Below, piece by piece: positions 27,065 through 36,951 of a stretch of DNA of 64,000 nt. The DNA is taken from contig JAMPUU010000012.1 in assembly GCA_030144965.1 (NCBI GenBank), positions 558,001 to 622,000 of the forward strand. Reading direction: 5' to 3'. The translations under genes were made by a program, and so were the position numbers. The notes below the pieces were generated by a model, which saw only the letters and a list, made by a program, of their open reading frames with translations, was not told where the DNA came from and did not search any database. Positions within the stretch are counted from its first letter, which is position 1; the number at the start of each line of letters is the position of its first letter. This DNA comes from Nitrospira sp. BO4 (GTDB lineage: Bacteria; Nitrospirota; Nitrospiria; Nitrospirales; Nitrospiraceae).

Positions 27065-28639
27065 CTAGCGTGAGAGTACTTCAGGAACCCACGAAGCGGT
27101 CACAGACTTGATCGCTTCGACAGTGAGTGGTCCATCGAGATATCCGTCGATGTGACACGTCCTATTGGCAGGAAGATCGCTGTCGGATAGCCCGCGCCCG
27201 AGGGCGACTATGTGAAGGCTTGGTAAACGTTCCTTGAGTTGCAGCACGTTCATGCGTTCCGTCTCATCGACCACCCGGTCGAAATCCGCAAATAGCAACA
27301 GCGGTGTCGGTATGGGGCGTAGACTTCTCAGTTCCTCCACGGAAATGACCGTTTGAACTCGACAGCCGAGTTTTTCTAACGTTCTCACAAGAACGGTCTG
27401 ACTGACCACGTCTTTCATCATGACCAGCGCATTCCCAGGCTCGAAAGCCGGCTTCCGACTATCACTGGCTCGAGCAAGTGATAAATCAAACCAAAATTGG
27501 CTTCCTTTCCCGGGCTCACTTTCGAATTCCAGCGTTCCGCCCATCAGCTCGACGAGCTGTTTGGCGAGTGCCAATCCCAACCCGGTCCCGCCATACCTGC
27601 GTCGATCGGACCCGTCTGCTTGCACAAAAGGCTGGAACAATCGGTAGGCAGCCGACTTACTGATCCCGATCCCGGTGTCACTGACGAGAAATCGGATACG
27701 GCTGGCCCCTGGTTGCAGCCCAGACGACAACTCGCCGGACGATGGCGCAACCAGTTGGACACGCAACCAAACCTCTCCCCGCTCGGTAAATTTCACAGCG
27801 TTGCTGAGCAATACCGATAGAAGACGGCCGATACGGACCGGATCGCCCCAGAGCTTCATCGGCACCGTCGATGCGATTTCGTGACGAAGGAGAAGACCTT
27901 TCTCTTCCGACCGCTCTTGAAACAGAGCGAGATTCTCGTTGATCACCGCACTCAACACAAATTCCTCCCGGATGAGCATGACTCGCCCTGATTCCAATTT
28001 GGAAAAGTCCAAGATATCGTTCACGATTTCGAGCAATGCTTTGGCGGACAGCCGAATCGTCTCGGCACAATCCCGCTGCTCCGGCGTCAGCTCGGTCTCA
28101 AGCAACAATTCATCCATCCCGATAATGCCGTTCATTGGAGTACGAATCTCATGGCTGATCGTGGCAAGAAATTCAGATTTCAACCGAGCCCCTTCAAGAG
28201 CCCCGTCTCGAGCCTGAACCAGCTTGTCCTGGCTGTCCCGCAATTCTTGCATGGCTTGACCGGCTCGTAACATGTATCGCACCCGGTGTTTCAGCAACAG
28301 GCCATTGATCGGCTTGACGATGAAATCGGTAGCTCCGGCATCATACGCTTGAGTAACGGACTGATAGTCTTCCAGCCCTGTCATGATGAGTACAGGTGTA
28401 TGCATGCCTTCCGGCAACCGCCGCAACTCGGCACAGACGGCAAATCCATCCATTTCAGGCATCATGATGTCCAACAGCACCAGATCAGGACGGGTCCTGA
28501 CGAACACCTCAAGCCCTCGTCGACCATGTTCGGCCTCTTCAACCAACCAGCCTGATTGCTCAAGCGCTTCACGGGCCAGCAATCGCGCGACGGAATCATC
28601 GTCGATGATCAGAACGGTCGGGCAATGCTCTTCCATCAT
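27065..28639 (-). CDS. Hybrid protein: receiver, histidine kinase and degenerate receiver
   Basis: Signal-transduction protein of 524 residues starting in an ATGA overlap with the upstream kinase gene (28636). An N-terminal receiver (about 8-125) has paired acids IDDD, phosphoacceptor Asp in LVLLDIMMPEMDG and lysine in FIVKPI. After a coiled coil comes a HisKA domain (LATISHEIRTPMNGIIGM) and a HATPase_c domain (SDTGIGI, GGTGLGLALAKQLVELMGG). The last 110 residues look like a receiver without the normal acceptor pocket (LLLFADFDRVV), so probably a pseudo-receiver. With the upstream kinase it could form a phosphorelay or a two-kinase complex (inference). No membrane segment is seen. Confidence 0.88.
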   Translation of the reverse strand: MMEEHCPTVLIIDDDSVARLLAREALEQSGWLVEEAEHGRRGLEVFVRTRPDLVLLDIMMPEMDGFAVCAELRRLPEGMHTPVLIMTGLEDYQSVTQAYDAGATDFIVKPINGLLLKHRVRYMLRAGQAMQELRDSQDKLVQARDGALEGARLKSEFLATISHEIRTPMNGIIGMDELLLETELTPEQRDCAETIRLSAKALLEIVNDILDFSKLESGRVMLIREEFVLSAVINENLALFQERSEEKGLLLRHEIASTVPMKLWGDPVRIGRLLSVLLSNAVKFTERGEVWLRVQLVAPSSGELSSGLQPGASRIRFLVSDTGIGISKSAAYRLFQPFVQADGSDRRRYGGTGLGLALAKQLVELMGGTLEFESEPGKGSQFWFDLSLARASDSRKPAFEPGNALVMMKDVVSQTVLVRTLEKLGCRVQTVISVEELRSLRPIPTPLLLFADFDRVVDETERMNVLQLKERLPSLHIVALGRGLSDSDLPANRTCHIDGYLDGPLTVEAIKSVTASWVPEVLSR

Positions 28640-31600
28640 GCTGCGGACCTCCCCTTCTCCAGCTCTGCTTGAAAGGCGGTACACACAGCCGTGTAATGTT
28701 GCTCGAGTTCGCTCAAGATTTCGTGAGCACGATCCAGATCTTGACCGGCACCCATCAGTTCCAATTCGCGACAGTCGGCAGCTAGAACGGAGGCTCCGAG
28801 TTGGGCGCTGCTCGACTTCAGACAATGCGCGGAAGCCCGCAACTCAGCCGCATTCTTTGACAGGACAGCGCGGCGTATCCGATCGATCATCGCTGGTGAC
28901 GCGTCGATGTATTCAGACAAGATGCGAGCGAAGATGTCCGGGTGGCCAGGCCGTTGCAATTCGCGGATGGCAGCCAACGCCGCTTGATCGATGATCGTCA
29001 CGTCAACACGTGTGTCATCACGAGTCCCCACTCTCTGAGGAACGGTTGGTTGTCGGCCACACGTCTCCAGCGATGGTGAACTCGGCGTTACGCCGCACCC
29101 TTCTACTGGCTCGGCTTTCCCCCTCGGCAGCCAACGAGCCAATACATGTTCGAGTTGTGAAAGTGTATAGGGTTTCGTCAGGTAGTCGTCCATGCCGGCG
29201 GCCAGGCAAAGGTCCCGGTCTCCCTGCATCGCATGCGCCGTCAGAGCCACGATCGGCACCCGGCGGATGCCTATATCCCCCACTCGCTGGGCTTCATGTT
29301 CTCTGATCAAACGGGTTGCGGCAAGACCGTCCATCTCAGGCATCTGGCAATCCATGAAGACGAGCGCATAGTCCGTCACGGCTGTTGCTGCGACCGCTTC
29401 TCGCCCGTTCTCAGCGGTATCGATCAGGCAATTGAACGCTTCCAGCATGCCGTACGCGACCTCGCGGTTCACCGGGTTGTCCTCAACCAGCAGAATGCGC
29501 ACTTCGGCGGATCCGACCGGTTGATGATCGACGTTTTCAGACTCAACCTCATGTCCTCCTAAGATGGGAGATAACACCGGGCTGTGAACGGGATTGCATT
29601 GCGCGAAATAGGCGGTAAACCCGAAGATAGACCCCTTACCCGGATGACTCCAGAGCTCGATGTTTCCACCCATCAATGTGACAAGCTGCTTGACGATTGC
29701 GAGCCCCAAGCCGGTCCCACCGTATTTCCTGGTGGTCGAACCATCGGCCTGGGAAAATGCGTCGAAGATGTGGGCTTGAACTTCGGGAGCAATGCCGATG
29801 CCGGTATCATGGACCGTAACGGATAGTCCGTGCAGATCCCCCCTCTGATCCTCAAGAGCAACACATACCTTAATGCTTCCCTGTTCCGTGAATTTGACGG
29901 CATTTCCGACCAGATTCACGACGATTTGTCTCAGCCGGATCGGATCGCCGAGCAGATACCCAGGGATATCACGGTCGATCTGCCAGGAAAGTGTCAGCTG
30001 TTTCTTCTGCGCTGCCGGTCCTAACAGATCAACCGCTTCCTGGATCGTCCGACGAACTTCGAAGGGAATCGCCTCAAGCTGCAGTTTCCCGGCCTCGATC
30101 TTCGAAAAGTCCAAAATGTCGTTGATGATGGCGAGTAATACCGTGCCGGATCGGTGGATCGATTCCGCCAAATGCCGCTCTCTGTGACCAAGCGCACATC
30201 GCAGCAAAAGATCCGCCATGCCCAACACTCCGTTCATGGGAGTGCGAATTTCGTGACTCATGTTTGCCAGGAACTGACTCTTGGCGCGACTGACGGCCTC
30301 GGCAGTTTCCTTGGCATGACGAAGCGTTTCTTCTGCCGATTTGTGATCAGTGACATCGATATTGATTCCGACCATACGGTTCGACAACGCAGCGTCGCTC
30401 TTGATCGCAGTCCCGCGCCCAAGAATCCACCGATAGGAGCCGTTCTTATGACGAAGACGATGCTCAAGTTCGAATCGAGATGGCCGTGCGAGCAAATACG
30501 CCTCGATGGTATTCCAAACACGGTCGTAATCCTCAGGGTGGAGCCGGCTTTTCCACTCCGCGAATGTATTGCCCAACTCGTGATCCTCATACCCAAGTTG
30601 CCGCTTCCATTCAGGCGAGAGATACACAACATTCGATTTCAAATCCCAGTCCCAAATCCCAATGTTCGCGCTCTGGACCGTCATCGTCAGCCGTTCTTCA
30701 CTGGTTCGCAACGCCTGCTCAACCTTCCGTCTATCGGCAGCCTCGATGGCTAAAGCCACCGCATTGGCGATGGACGTGGCGAAATGTTGCTCTTCGCGCG
30801 TCCAACGTCGCATAGGGCCGATATGCTCATGACAGATCACACCGATCATCCTGCCTTCCGAGAGAATCGGAACGTCGAGCATGGACGTAATCCCCAGCGG
30901 CGCCAAATACCCCTCGGCAAATTCCGCAGTCCTCGGATCGGCTTGCGCATCATCGGCTGATACGATTCGCTCGGTATCCAGCTCCTGAAAATACCGGGGA
31001 TATGCGATCGCCGACAGTTCGAGGCCTTGGGAATGTTCTCGAGTGGTCAATTGATAGAGATTGACGCACTGAATGGCGGACCGATCCGCCGTAAAGAACC
31101 AGATACTGACTCTCGCTGCATGAAGACACTCCGCTGCCACGCGTGTGACGGCTTGAAATGCTTCTTGAAGATTACCCCCGTAGACTTGCGGGCTTTTGGC
31201 CACTTCCGACAACCCCGCCTGAATTCGACGAAGAAGGCCTTCGGTCTGTTGCCGCTCTCGCTCTACCCGCTTCTCCTGACTGATGTCTCTGAACACGAGC
31301 ACCGCGCCGGTGACGGTGCCATTCGAAAGCATGGGGGTCACGACCAGCGAGATGGGCACAAACTGACCGTCCGTTCTCACCAACAAACCATCGTCCGTTC
31401 GGTACGGTTCGCCGGAAGCAAGCGTCGGCAGCGTGGCATCGGTGATGAGACAGTGTTCTCGGTATTCTTCGGGTCCCGGAGAGATCATCCGATAGACAGG
31501 ACGATCGCCTAGGGCATGCGCGGCTTCTCCCAACAGTTGCTCGGCGTGGGGATTCATCATCTGAATCTTCCACGCCGCATCCACGACGCACAGTCCATCT

Positions 31601-31863
31601 CCCAGCGCGTGCAAAACCGCCTGGAGTTTGTTTCGCTCCTGTGCGAGCTGAGTTTCGCTGGTTTGTTTGAGTTGCGCATAGAGATCCTGCATCTCCTTTG
31701 AAGAGAGGGCCAGCGATCGTTCCAGGAGCGCATGACCTTGATCGGCTTCCATATAGCTCCGGCTGATCCTCTCCAGCAGGTCACTCCACACCTCCGGCGA
31801 CGGTGGGAGATGCTCTTGATCTAGGCCTAACCGCCTCAGTTGTCGTGTCAGTAGGGGGTGCAT
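28636..31863 (-). CDS. Hybrid sensor kinase: PAS-GAF-PAS-HisKA-HATPase-REC-HPt
   Basis: Cytoplasmic multidomain phosphorelay kinase, 1075 residues. An N-terminal helical region (1-75) precedes PAS (about 78-200), GAF (about 225-380), PAS (about 390-510), HisKA with H537 in FLANMSHEIRTPMNGVLGM, and HATPase_c ending GTGLGLAIVKQLVTLMGG. A receiver (about 790-915) has VEDNPVNREV and the acceptor Asp in ALVFMDCQMPEMDG, and a C-terminal HPt domain carries the histidine in ASAHCLKSSSAQLGA. All phosphorelay modules are thus in one chain. The ATG at 31863 is 6 bp after the FIST gene stop, so FIST, this kinase and the 27065 gene are one operon. Confidence 0.92.
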   Translation of the reverse strand: MHPLLTRQLRRLGLDQEHLPPSPEVWSDLLERISRSYMEADQGHALLERSLALSSKEMQDLYAQLKQTSETQLAQERNKLQAVLHALGDGLCVVDAAWKIQMMNPHAEQLLGEAAHALGDRPVYRMISPGPEEYREHCLITDATLPTLASGEPYRTDDGLLVRTDGQFVPISLVVTPMLSNGTVTGAVLVFRDISQEKRVERERQQTEGLLRRIQAGLSEVAKSPQVYGGNLQEAFQAVTRVAAECLHAARVSIWFFTADRSAIQCVNLYQLTTREHSQGLELSAIAYPRYFQELDTERIVSADDAQADPRTAEFAEGYLAPLGITSMLDVPILSEGRMIGVICHEHIGPMRRWTREEQHFATSIANAVALAIEAADRRKVEQALRTSEERLTMTVQSANIGIWDWDLKSNVVYLSPEWKRQLGYEDHELGNTFAEWKSRLHPEDYDRVWNTIEAYLLARPSRFELEHRLRHKNGSYRWILGRGTAIKSDAALSNRMVGINIDVTDHKSAEETLRHAKETAEAVSRAKSQFLANMSHEIRTPMNGVLGMADLLLRCALGHRERHLAESIHRSGTVLLAIINDILDFSKIEAGKLQLEAIPFEVRRTIQEAVDLLGPAAQKKQLTLSWQIDRDIPGYLLGDPIRLRQIVVNLVGNAVKFTEQGSIKVCVALEDQRGDLHGLSVTVHDTGIGIAPEVQAHIFDAFSQADGSTTRKYGGTGLGLAIVKQLVTLMGGNIELWSHPGKGSIFGFTAYFAQCNPVHSPVLSPILGGHEVESENVDHQPVGSAEVRILLVEDNPVNREVAYGMLEAFNCLIDTAENGREAVAATAVTDYALVFMDCQMPEMDGLAATRLIREHEAQRVGDIGIRRVPIVALTAHAMQGDRDLCLAAGMDDYLTKPYTLSQLEHVLARWLPRGKAEPVEGCGVTPSSPSLETCGRQPTVPQRVGTRDDTRVDVTIIDQAALAAIRELQRPGHPDIFARILSEYIDASPAMIDRIRRAVLSKNAAELRASAHCLKSSSAQLGASVLAADCRELELMGAGQDLDRAHEILSELEQHYTAVCTAFQAELEKGRSAA

Positions 31864-31869
31864 GAGAAA

Positions 31870-33012
31870 TCACGCCGCTTCGCTCAGCGTCGTCAACGTC
31901 ATCGTCTGATTGTGAAGATCGCAGGTTTCCGCCGTAAACGGAGAAATTTCCCCATAGGAATAGAATCCGATCTGCTGCATCCCTTTGGGAAACACATCCA
32001 GAGTGGCCTCGGTTTCCTCTTCTGTCCGCTCTCCGAGAACGAGTCGTCGACCTACGCAACTGATGGCAACGGCTAAGGTGCAGGAGTTGGCGTCGGCTGC
32101 TGACTTGGTGGAAAATGCCGCTTCGGACGCCCCATGGACGAGCCGATCAAAATTGGCCTTCATCAGCTGCGCGAGAGACCCTTCCGGAATATCGCCAGCG
32201 AAGGTCAGAGATTGTTCCTCTTCGTTCACCGCAAGAATCGTTCGAACCAGGCTCTTGGAATCTGCTTGATGGGCACGTAGTGCGAGCGGGAAGAGGAGGC
32301 CGGTTGCCGGCAAACCGGAGGCTCGATCACCAAGATACTCCTTATACAGCTGAAGAGCAGGACGGCCATCGAGCTCGAACAGGACGTTTCCACTTGATCT
32401 GGTAACACGCCGCTCATGGCCGAACCGATCCCAGCCACCCTTTGTTCCGTGCCCGATCCTGATGCGATCTCCATAGAAACCGACAGCCGTCACAAAACCC
32501 GATTGAGGCCGGCGGTCCTGCAGCACCCAGGTCCGATGAAATCGATCACCATCGCCGGCCAATCCGCCGGTCACCACGACGGAAGGGGATACCTCTGAAT
32601 TCAGGCCCCGTACCAGTTCGCTCCCGTTCACACAAAGGCCGTCCGAAAGGACAAGGATGCCTTTCAATCGTGGGTCGTTCAGCTGTCTGGCAATATGCTG
32701 CCCAGCGGTGAACGAATCTTCCGCTGAGTGAGCAGGAGCACCGGCCATCCGAAGATCCGTATGATCGAATCGGACAATCGCCGCGCTCACGCTTTCGTCG
32801 AAGATCTGCGTCCCTAAAATCTCGCCGGCGGTCGAGCAGCCGATGGCTGTCGAATGGGGGTATTCATCGACCAACTCACGGATCGGGTTGTCCGCATCGA
32901 TAAAAGTGGAAGACCCGAACAGCACGATCAGTGTCCGATGGGAATCTATCTGAGGCCGATTCTTGATGGACCACCCTTCACTACGATCATATTGGAATGT
33001 ATGAACCTCCAT
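31870..33012 (-). CDS. FIST-domain sensory protein
   Basis: Protein of 380 residues matching the FIST N plus FIST C architecture, a small-ligand sensing domain found with signalling proteins (the ligand is thought to be amino acids or similar). Recognisable parts are LIVLFGSSTFID, STAIGCSTAGEILG, VLSDGLCVNGSELVRGLN, VVTGGLAGDGDRF, FVTAVGFYGDRIRIGHGTKGGW and the C-terminal FYSYGEISPF (the YGE(I/L)xP signature). Start ATG 33012 has GGAGAG 7 bp upstream; the frame is open to 33102. It heads the operon with the two hybrid kinases, so it is most likely the stimulus-detecting partner of the 28636 kinase (inference). Confidence 0.9.
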   Translation of the reverse strand: MEVHTFQYDRSEGWSIKNRPQIDSHRTLIVLFGSSTFIDADNPIRELVDEYPHSTAIGCSTAGEILGTQIFDESVSAAIVRFDHTDLRMAGAPAHSAEDSFTAGQHIARQLNDPRLKGILVLSDGLCVNGSELVRGLNSEVSPSVVVTGGLAGDGDRFHRTWVLQDRRPQSGFVTAVGFYGDRIRIGHGTKGGWDRFGHERRVTRSSGNVLFELDGRPALQLYKEYLGDRASGLPATGLLFPLALRAHQADSKSLVRTILAVNEEEQSLTFAGDIPEGSLAQLMKANFDRLVHGASEAAFSTKSAADANSCTLAVAISCVGRRLVLGERTEEETEATLDVFPKGMQQIGFYSYGEISPFTAETCDLHNQTMTLTTLSEAA

Positions 33013-33394
33013 CTTGTGCTCTCCATGATGTCTGAGGCTAGGCCGCCCACCAATCGGCACTTGCGGCAAACCAACTAGGTAGTGTTTCGGTATGTCAATC
33101 AAAAAACTTGATAAGACTGGGGATGAGGGCTACGGGAATGACAACTAATCGATACCTTAGGTGAATTCTAAATCCTACAGATGTACACCTACGTGCTTGA
33201 TAAGGCACCTGATCGTGCTAGGAGCAGGGGAAACCTTGAATTAATTCGGTTCCGAGTGAGGCCGCCATTCAAGCCCTGCCAGTAGGGAGTCCCGGTGAGA
33301 GCCCAGATCGTACCGCACTATTACCCTTAGTGGAGGTGGTGGATATCAGTCAGCAGCGCCTTGAGCCGATGGTATGGCACTACTCATATGAAAC
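33013..33394. other. Intergenic region without a recognisable gene
   Basis: About 380 bp between the start of the FIST operon and the end of the HerA-like gene, both on the minus strand. It must hold the FIST operon promoter. Open frames here are short and have no convincing start or similarity. I see no strong inverted repeat. Confidence 0.5.
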
Positions 33395-35914
33395 TTATGA
33401 CCACCCTGAAGTAAGGCTTCCCCTTGCATCACGCCAATGGGGTGTCCAGGCGAGGGTCACGAGTCTGACAGCAATGTTAGCCTTGGTGGGTTTGATAGAG
33501 ATGGTTTCGAGTTTTTCGTTCAACGGATCGGATGCGGCAGCCAACGCTTCGCTCTCCGACTTGAACTGCGCTTCGAGATCCATCAGTTGCTGTTGAAGCG
33601 CCGCGACATTTTCCTCGGCTACCCCGACATCCTGCGACTCTTTCATGACGCGGCCGGCACTCCGGATCGCAGTCGTGGCTCGTCCGATATTTGACGCGCT
33701 GATCGCCTTCCGTCCAAGAAAGGCCCCCAGAATGGAAGCTCCCACGGAAATCGCCGCTTGCATCTGGCTGGAACGGGATTCGGTCTGCTGCTTTTCCTTC
33801 GCCAACTCCGCACGCCTGACTCGTTCTTGAAGTGTCGCAATCTTGGAACCGTATTTCTGGCGAAGCGCCTCCGCGCCCTTGTCGCGCTGTTCTCGCCCGG
33901 TCTGCTGTAACCGCACTCGGAAGTCGCGCTCAGATTCGCCAGGCTTAGACACTTCCTTGGTAATGGAACTCCTGTACAACTCAACTTTCTGCGTCCGGAA
34001 GAGCCAACCGCCGAACTCCTTGTTCCAGTCGGCGTAACTCTTGGCCTTGCCGGCACTTGCCGGCAAGCCAAGAAACTGCGCGCCCTCTTTTGGGTTCTGT
34101 TCGAGATCGGCCACCGCCACATCCACTGGTGTTCCACGGTCCCAGTCGACAGTCACCGGGCCATCGCCCATGGGTGCCAGGACAATCACATCCTGGATCG
34201 TGTCGATCCCGCTTTTCGTATCGGAGAAGCGGACCTGCGACGAGCCGAGCAACATGGGCGCATAGATCAACTCGCTGCCTTCAGGCTGCGTCCCACGCAA
34301 TGGCACGAAGTGTTGCGGGACATCCGGCGGGACGATGGGACGTGCGCTGCCTTTGGGTGACTTGGCTGGTTTTCCGGCAGCACGAGGCGCACCAACTCCC
34401 GCTTGAGCATCGCGCACAGGATCCATCAGCTGCTTGATCTGTGTCCTTGTCAGAGGTCCACGGAGATAGGAGAGGCACCACCGTGTCTCAAACACGACCG
34501 GCTCATCCTCATGCACATTGTTCATCAGAAAGATCCGATTGCCGAGACCTGCCAAGGTTTGTTCCATGCGGCCACGGTCGAATTTCTTCCCGGCGCTAGT
34601 CGAAGCCCCTTCCAACCCCTCCAACACTCGGGCTTTATCCCGTTCAGTCTGCAACCGTCCAATGAACCACGTGCCCGTATTGGCCAATCCCTTGTAATCG
34701 AGATCGACGGGATTCTGCGTCGCGAGCACGACCCCCAAACCAAACGCCCGCGCCTGCTTGAGCAAAGTCATCAGCGGCAGCTTGGATGGAGGATTGGCCA
34801 CGGGCGGGAAATACCCGAAGATCTCGTCCATATACACGAGGGCCCGCAGACTCGTGGTGCCCGATTGAGCTCTCATCCAACCGACCATCTGACTGAGCAA
34901 GAGCGTCACGAAAAACATGCGTTCTGCGTCGTTCAAATGAGCGATTGAAAAGATCGCCAGACGTGGCTTACCCGACGAGGTGTAGAGCAGCTGCTGAATA
35001 TCGAGCGATTCTCCTTCCAGCCAGGCTTGAAATCCTGGAGCCGCCAAAAGATTGTTCAGCTTCATCGCGAGTGCAAAGCGGTCCTTAGACGGGAAAAACG
35101 AATCTATGTCCATCACGCCGATCTTCGACACCGGCGGCGATTGGATGGCCTGAATCAGTGCTGCAAGATCGAGATCTTCCTCTTGCTTCCACGTCTGATC
35201 CAGAATCGTCGATAGGAGAATGTGCTCGCGGCTTTGGATCGGATCGGCTTCGATCCCAAGTAAGCCCAACAAACTGGTCACGGTCGTACTGATTCGTTCA
35301 CGCAGAAGTTCGGAGTCCTCACGCACATCAGCCGTCGGCGCGGCAAAAGACTTAAGGATAGAGACCGGGAGTCCGGCGTTACTGCCGGGCGTATAAATCG
35401 CGATGTCTGCAGCATCCCGGAGGCGCTGTATACGAGCGCCATCCTGTTGCCATCCAGCCAAGCCCTTGGTCCATAATTCAGCCTGTGCCTTGGCATACTC
35501 GATGGACGACAGGCCTTTCTTGCGCGCATCGTCCTCATTGATCCATGGCTGAAAATCTTCGCCCTGGAGCGACGGGAACGTAAGCATCAAATTGCCAAGG
35601 TCGCCTTTTGGATCGATGATAATGGCGGGAATGTTGTCGATCGCCGCCTCTTCAAGAAGCGCAAGACAAAGTCCGGTCTTGCCGCTGCCGGTCATGCCGA
35701 CGCAGACAGCATGCGTCACGAGATCCTTGGAATCGTAGAGCAGCAAACCAGGCTTGGCTTGCTTAGCCGCGAGATCATATGGCCGTCCCAGGTAGAAGAC
35801 ACCGAGCTTTTCGAAATCTTCCGTGGCCAGGGGTGCAGACGGGGACGCCGGTGAGGATTTCTTTTCGACACTCTCAGACTTCGCACTCGAGTCGGTCTTT
35901 TTCGATTTCGGCAT
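33395..35914 (-). CDS. HerA/VirB4-like P-loop ATPase (DUF87-type)
   Basis: Large P-loop ATPase of 839 residues, probably a DNA- or protein-pumping ring ATPase of the HerA-FtsK superfamily. ATG 35914 is chosen because AAGGGGG lies 7-8 bp upstream; a TTG at 35935 and an ATG at 35920 are in frame. Residues 1-35 are charged and low in complexity. Walker A is GMTGSGKTG (about 73-81), followed by IIIDPKGDLGN. Walker B is ALVYMDEIFG (about 365), followed by the sensor-like VVLATQNPVDLDYKGLANTGTWFIGR. The C-terminal half adds a conserved unknown domain, a coiled coil (about 690-740 and 780-825) and a small hydrophobic ISVGASILGAFLGRKA. No NurA-like nuclease gene is adjacent. Confidence 0.85.
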   Translation of the reverse strand: MPKSKKTDSSAKSESVEKKSSPASPSAPLATEDFEKLGVFYLGRPYDLAAKQAKPGLLLYDSKDLVTHAVCVGMTGSGKTGLCLALLEEAAIDNIPAIIIDPKGDLGNLMLTFPSLQGEDFQPWINEDDARKKGLSSIEYAKAQAELWTKGLAGWQQDGARIQRLRDAADIAIYTPGSNAGLPVSILKSFAAPTADVREDSELLRERISTTVTSLLGLLGIEADPIQSREHILLSTILDQTWKQEEDLDLAALIQAIQSPPVSKIGVMDIDSFFPSKDRFALAMKLNNLLAAPGFQAWLEGESLDIQQLLYTSSGKPRLAIFSIAHLNDAERMFFVTLLLSQMVGWMRAQSGTTSLRALVYMDEIFGYFPPVANPPSKLPLMTLLKQARAFGLGVVLATQNPVDLDYKGLANTGTWFIGRLQTERDKARVLEGLEGASTSAGKKFDRGRMEQTLAGLGNRIFLMNNVHEDEPVVFETRWCLSYLRGPLTRTQIKQLMDPVRDAQAGVGAPRAAGKPAKSPKGSARPIVPPDVPQHFVPLRGTQPEGSELIYAPMLLGSSQVRFSDTKSGIDTIQDVIVLAPMGDGPVTVDWDRGTPVDVAVADLEQNPKEGAQFLGLPASAGKAKSYADWNKEFGGWLFRTQKVELYRSSITKEVSKPGESERDFRVRLQQTGREQRDKGAEALRQKYGSKIATLQERVRRAELAKEKQQTESRSSQMQAAISVGASILGAFLGRKAISASNIGRATTAIRSAGRVMKESQDVGVAEENVAALQQQLMDLEAQFKSESEALAAASDPLNEKLETISIKPTKANIAVRLVTLAWTPHWRDARGSLTSGWS

Positions 35915-36110
35915 ACCCATACCCCCTTCGCTCAACGGCCGAGATAGATGTGTGCGGTATTGTAGTGGCCTAAAGAATGTGCTGCAAGCGGGCTTGGTAA
36001 GGTTTCATCAATCGGGCGAGCTGCGGTCTAAGCCTAGCGAGGGACAGAAGCAGGATGGTGAGAAGGTTGATTACGGCTCGAACGATAACACATCGTCGTA
36101 TCCTCGATCG

Positions 36111-36440
36111 TCACCATTCTTTGAAGATGATGAACACCGCCACCACGATAAGCGCGAACCCCACCACATAGTTCCACTTCATCGCTTCTTTCAAGTAGAC
36201 GACTGAGAAAATCGAGAACACGACCAGGGTGATGACCTCCTGGATCGTCTTGAGTTGCGCCGCATTGAACTGGGCATGGCCGATCCGATTGGCCGGCACT
36301 TGAAAGCAGTATTCGATGAAGGCAATACCCCAACTCGCCAGAATCACCGTGAACAAGGGATATTCCTTGAATTTCAAGTGGCCGTACCACGCGAATGTCA
36401 TGAATATGTTCGAAATCGTCAACAACGCGACAGTCTGCAT
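36111..36440 (-). CDS. DUF486 / DMT-type small membrane protein
   Basis: Small multidrug-resistance-like membrane protein of 109 residues with four hydrophobic helices (DUF486 family). ATG 36440 is preceded by GGGAGGGG 8 bp away; the frame is open up to 36518. Typical family sequence includes TFAWYGHLKF, ASWGIAFIEYCFQVPANRIG, QLKTIQEVITLVVFSIFSVVYL and FALIVVAVFIIF. Transport activity has not been shown for the family. It stands in a run of small minus-strand genes. Confidence 0.87.
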   Translation of the reverse strand: MQTVALLTISNIFMTFAWYGHLKFKEYPLFTVILASWGIAFIEYCFQVPANRIGHAQFNAAQLKTIQEVITLVVFSIFSVVYLKEAMKWNYVVGFALIVVAVFIIFKEW

Positions 36441-36630
36441 CGGACACACCCCTCCCTCTTTTAGGCACGGTTGGCCTATTGTCCCTTGAATGGGCGCAGC
36501 AGAAAAGGAAATGATCAATTACCGGAAAGACCTATGGAGGCGCAAGGGATGAGCTGACAAGAAGTGAAAAGAGCGCGTTCAGACAGGAGAACACATCTGG
36601 CTGCATGTCACGCCAAACTACCTGGTGACT

Positions 36631-36723
36631 TTATCGAAGAACACCCAAAAACCACAGCAAGACCAAGAGACTGGCCGGAACTCCGAGGAGCCATAAAATG
36701 AAACCTTTTCCCATCGTTCCCAT
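36631..36723 (-). CDS. 30-residue hydrophobic small protein
   Basis: Short open frame encoding MGTMGKGFILWLLGVPASLL followed by VLLWFLGVLR and a stop. It is a single transmembrane helix with a basic N-terminus. An excellent ribosome binding site (GAAGGAGG, 5-6 bp before the ATG at 36723) supports translation. Similar tiny proteins with a GKGxxLWLLGVP pattern occur next to DUF1328 and CsbD genes in many bacteria; the function is unknown. It lies 60 bp after the DUF1328 gene on the same strand. Confidence 0.72.
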   Translation of the reverse strand: MGTMGKGFILWLLGVPASLLVLLWFLGVLR

Positions 36724-36783
36724 AGATCCCTCCTTCTTCGAGTTGTGTTTTCGCGTCTATTGAATCAGCAATGAGTGTCCTCG

Positions 36784-36951
36784 TCAGTTAACCGGAGGTC
36801 TGCGACCTGTCAGCAAATGGACGAGCAGAAAGATGATCGCGATGAGAAATAATACCCATGAAATATGCGTGGCCACGGCGGCTGCACCACCGGCCCCCAC
36901 CGCCGCCGCAACAAATCCTATGATGAGGAACACCAGCGCATAGTAGAGCAT
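36784..36951 (-). CDS. DUF1328-family small membrane protein
   Basis: Protein of 55 residues with two transmembrane helices: MLYYALVFLIIGFVAAAVG, then a glycine/alanine-rich turn, then WVLFLIAIIFLLVHLLTGRR. This is the DUF1328 (YtjA-type) pattern. GAAGGGG lies 6 bp before ATG 36951. A strong 12-bp hairpin lies 20 bp further upstream (36971-37002) in the likely 5' leader. The family often occurs with CsbD-like stress proteins, as here. Confidence 0.85.
   Translation of the reverse strand: MLYYALVFLIIGFVAAAVGAGGAAAVATHISWVLFLIAIIFLLVHLLTGRRPPVN

Noticed and set aside
28383..28994. Plus-strand open frame antisense to the two hybrid kinases
   Set aside because: It is serine/arginine-rich without domains and is fully covered by well-supported kinase genes on the other strand.
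33395..35914. The HerA-like ATPase as part of an anti-phage or DNA end-resection system
   Set aside because: No NurA, Sir2, or other defence partner is next to it. The neighbours are signalling and small membrane genes, so there is no contextual support.
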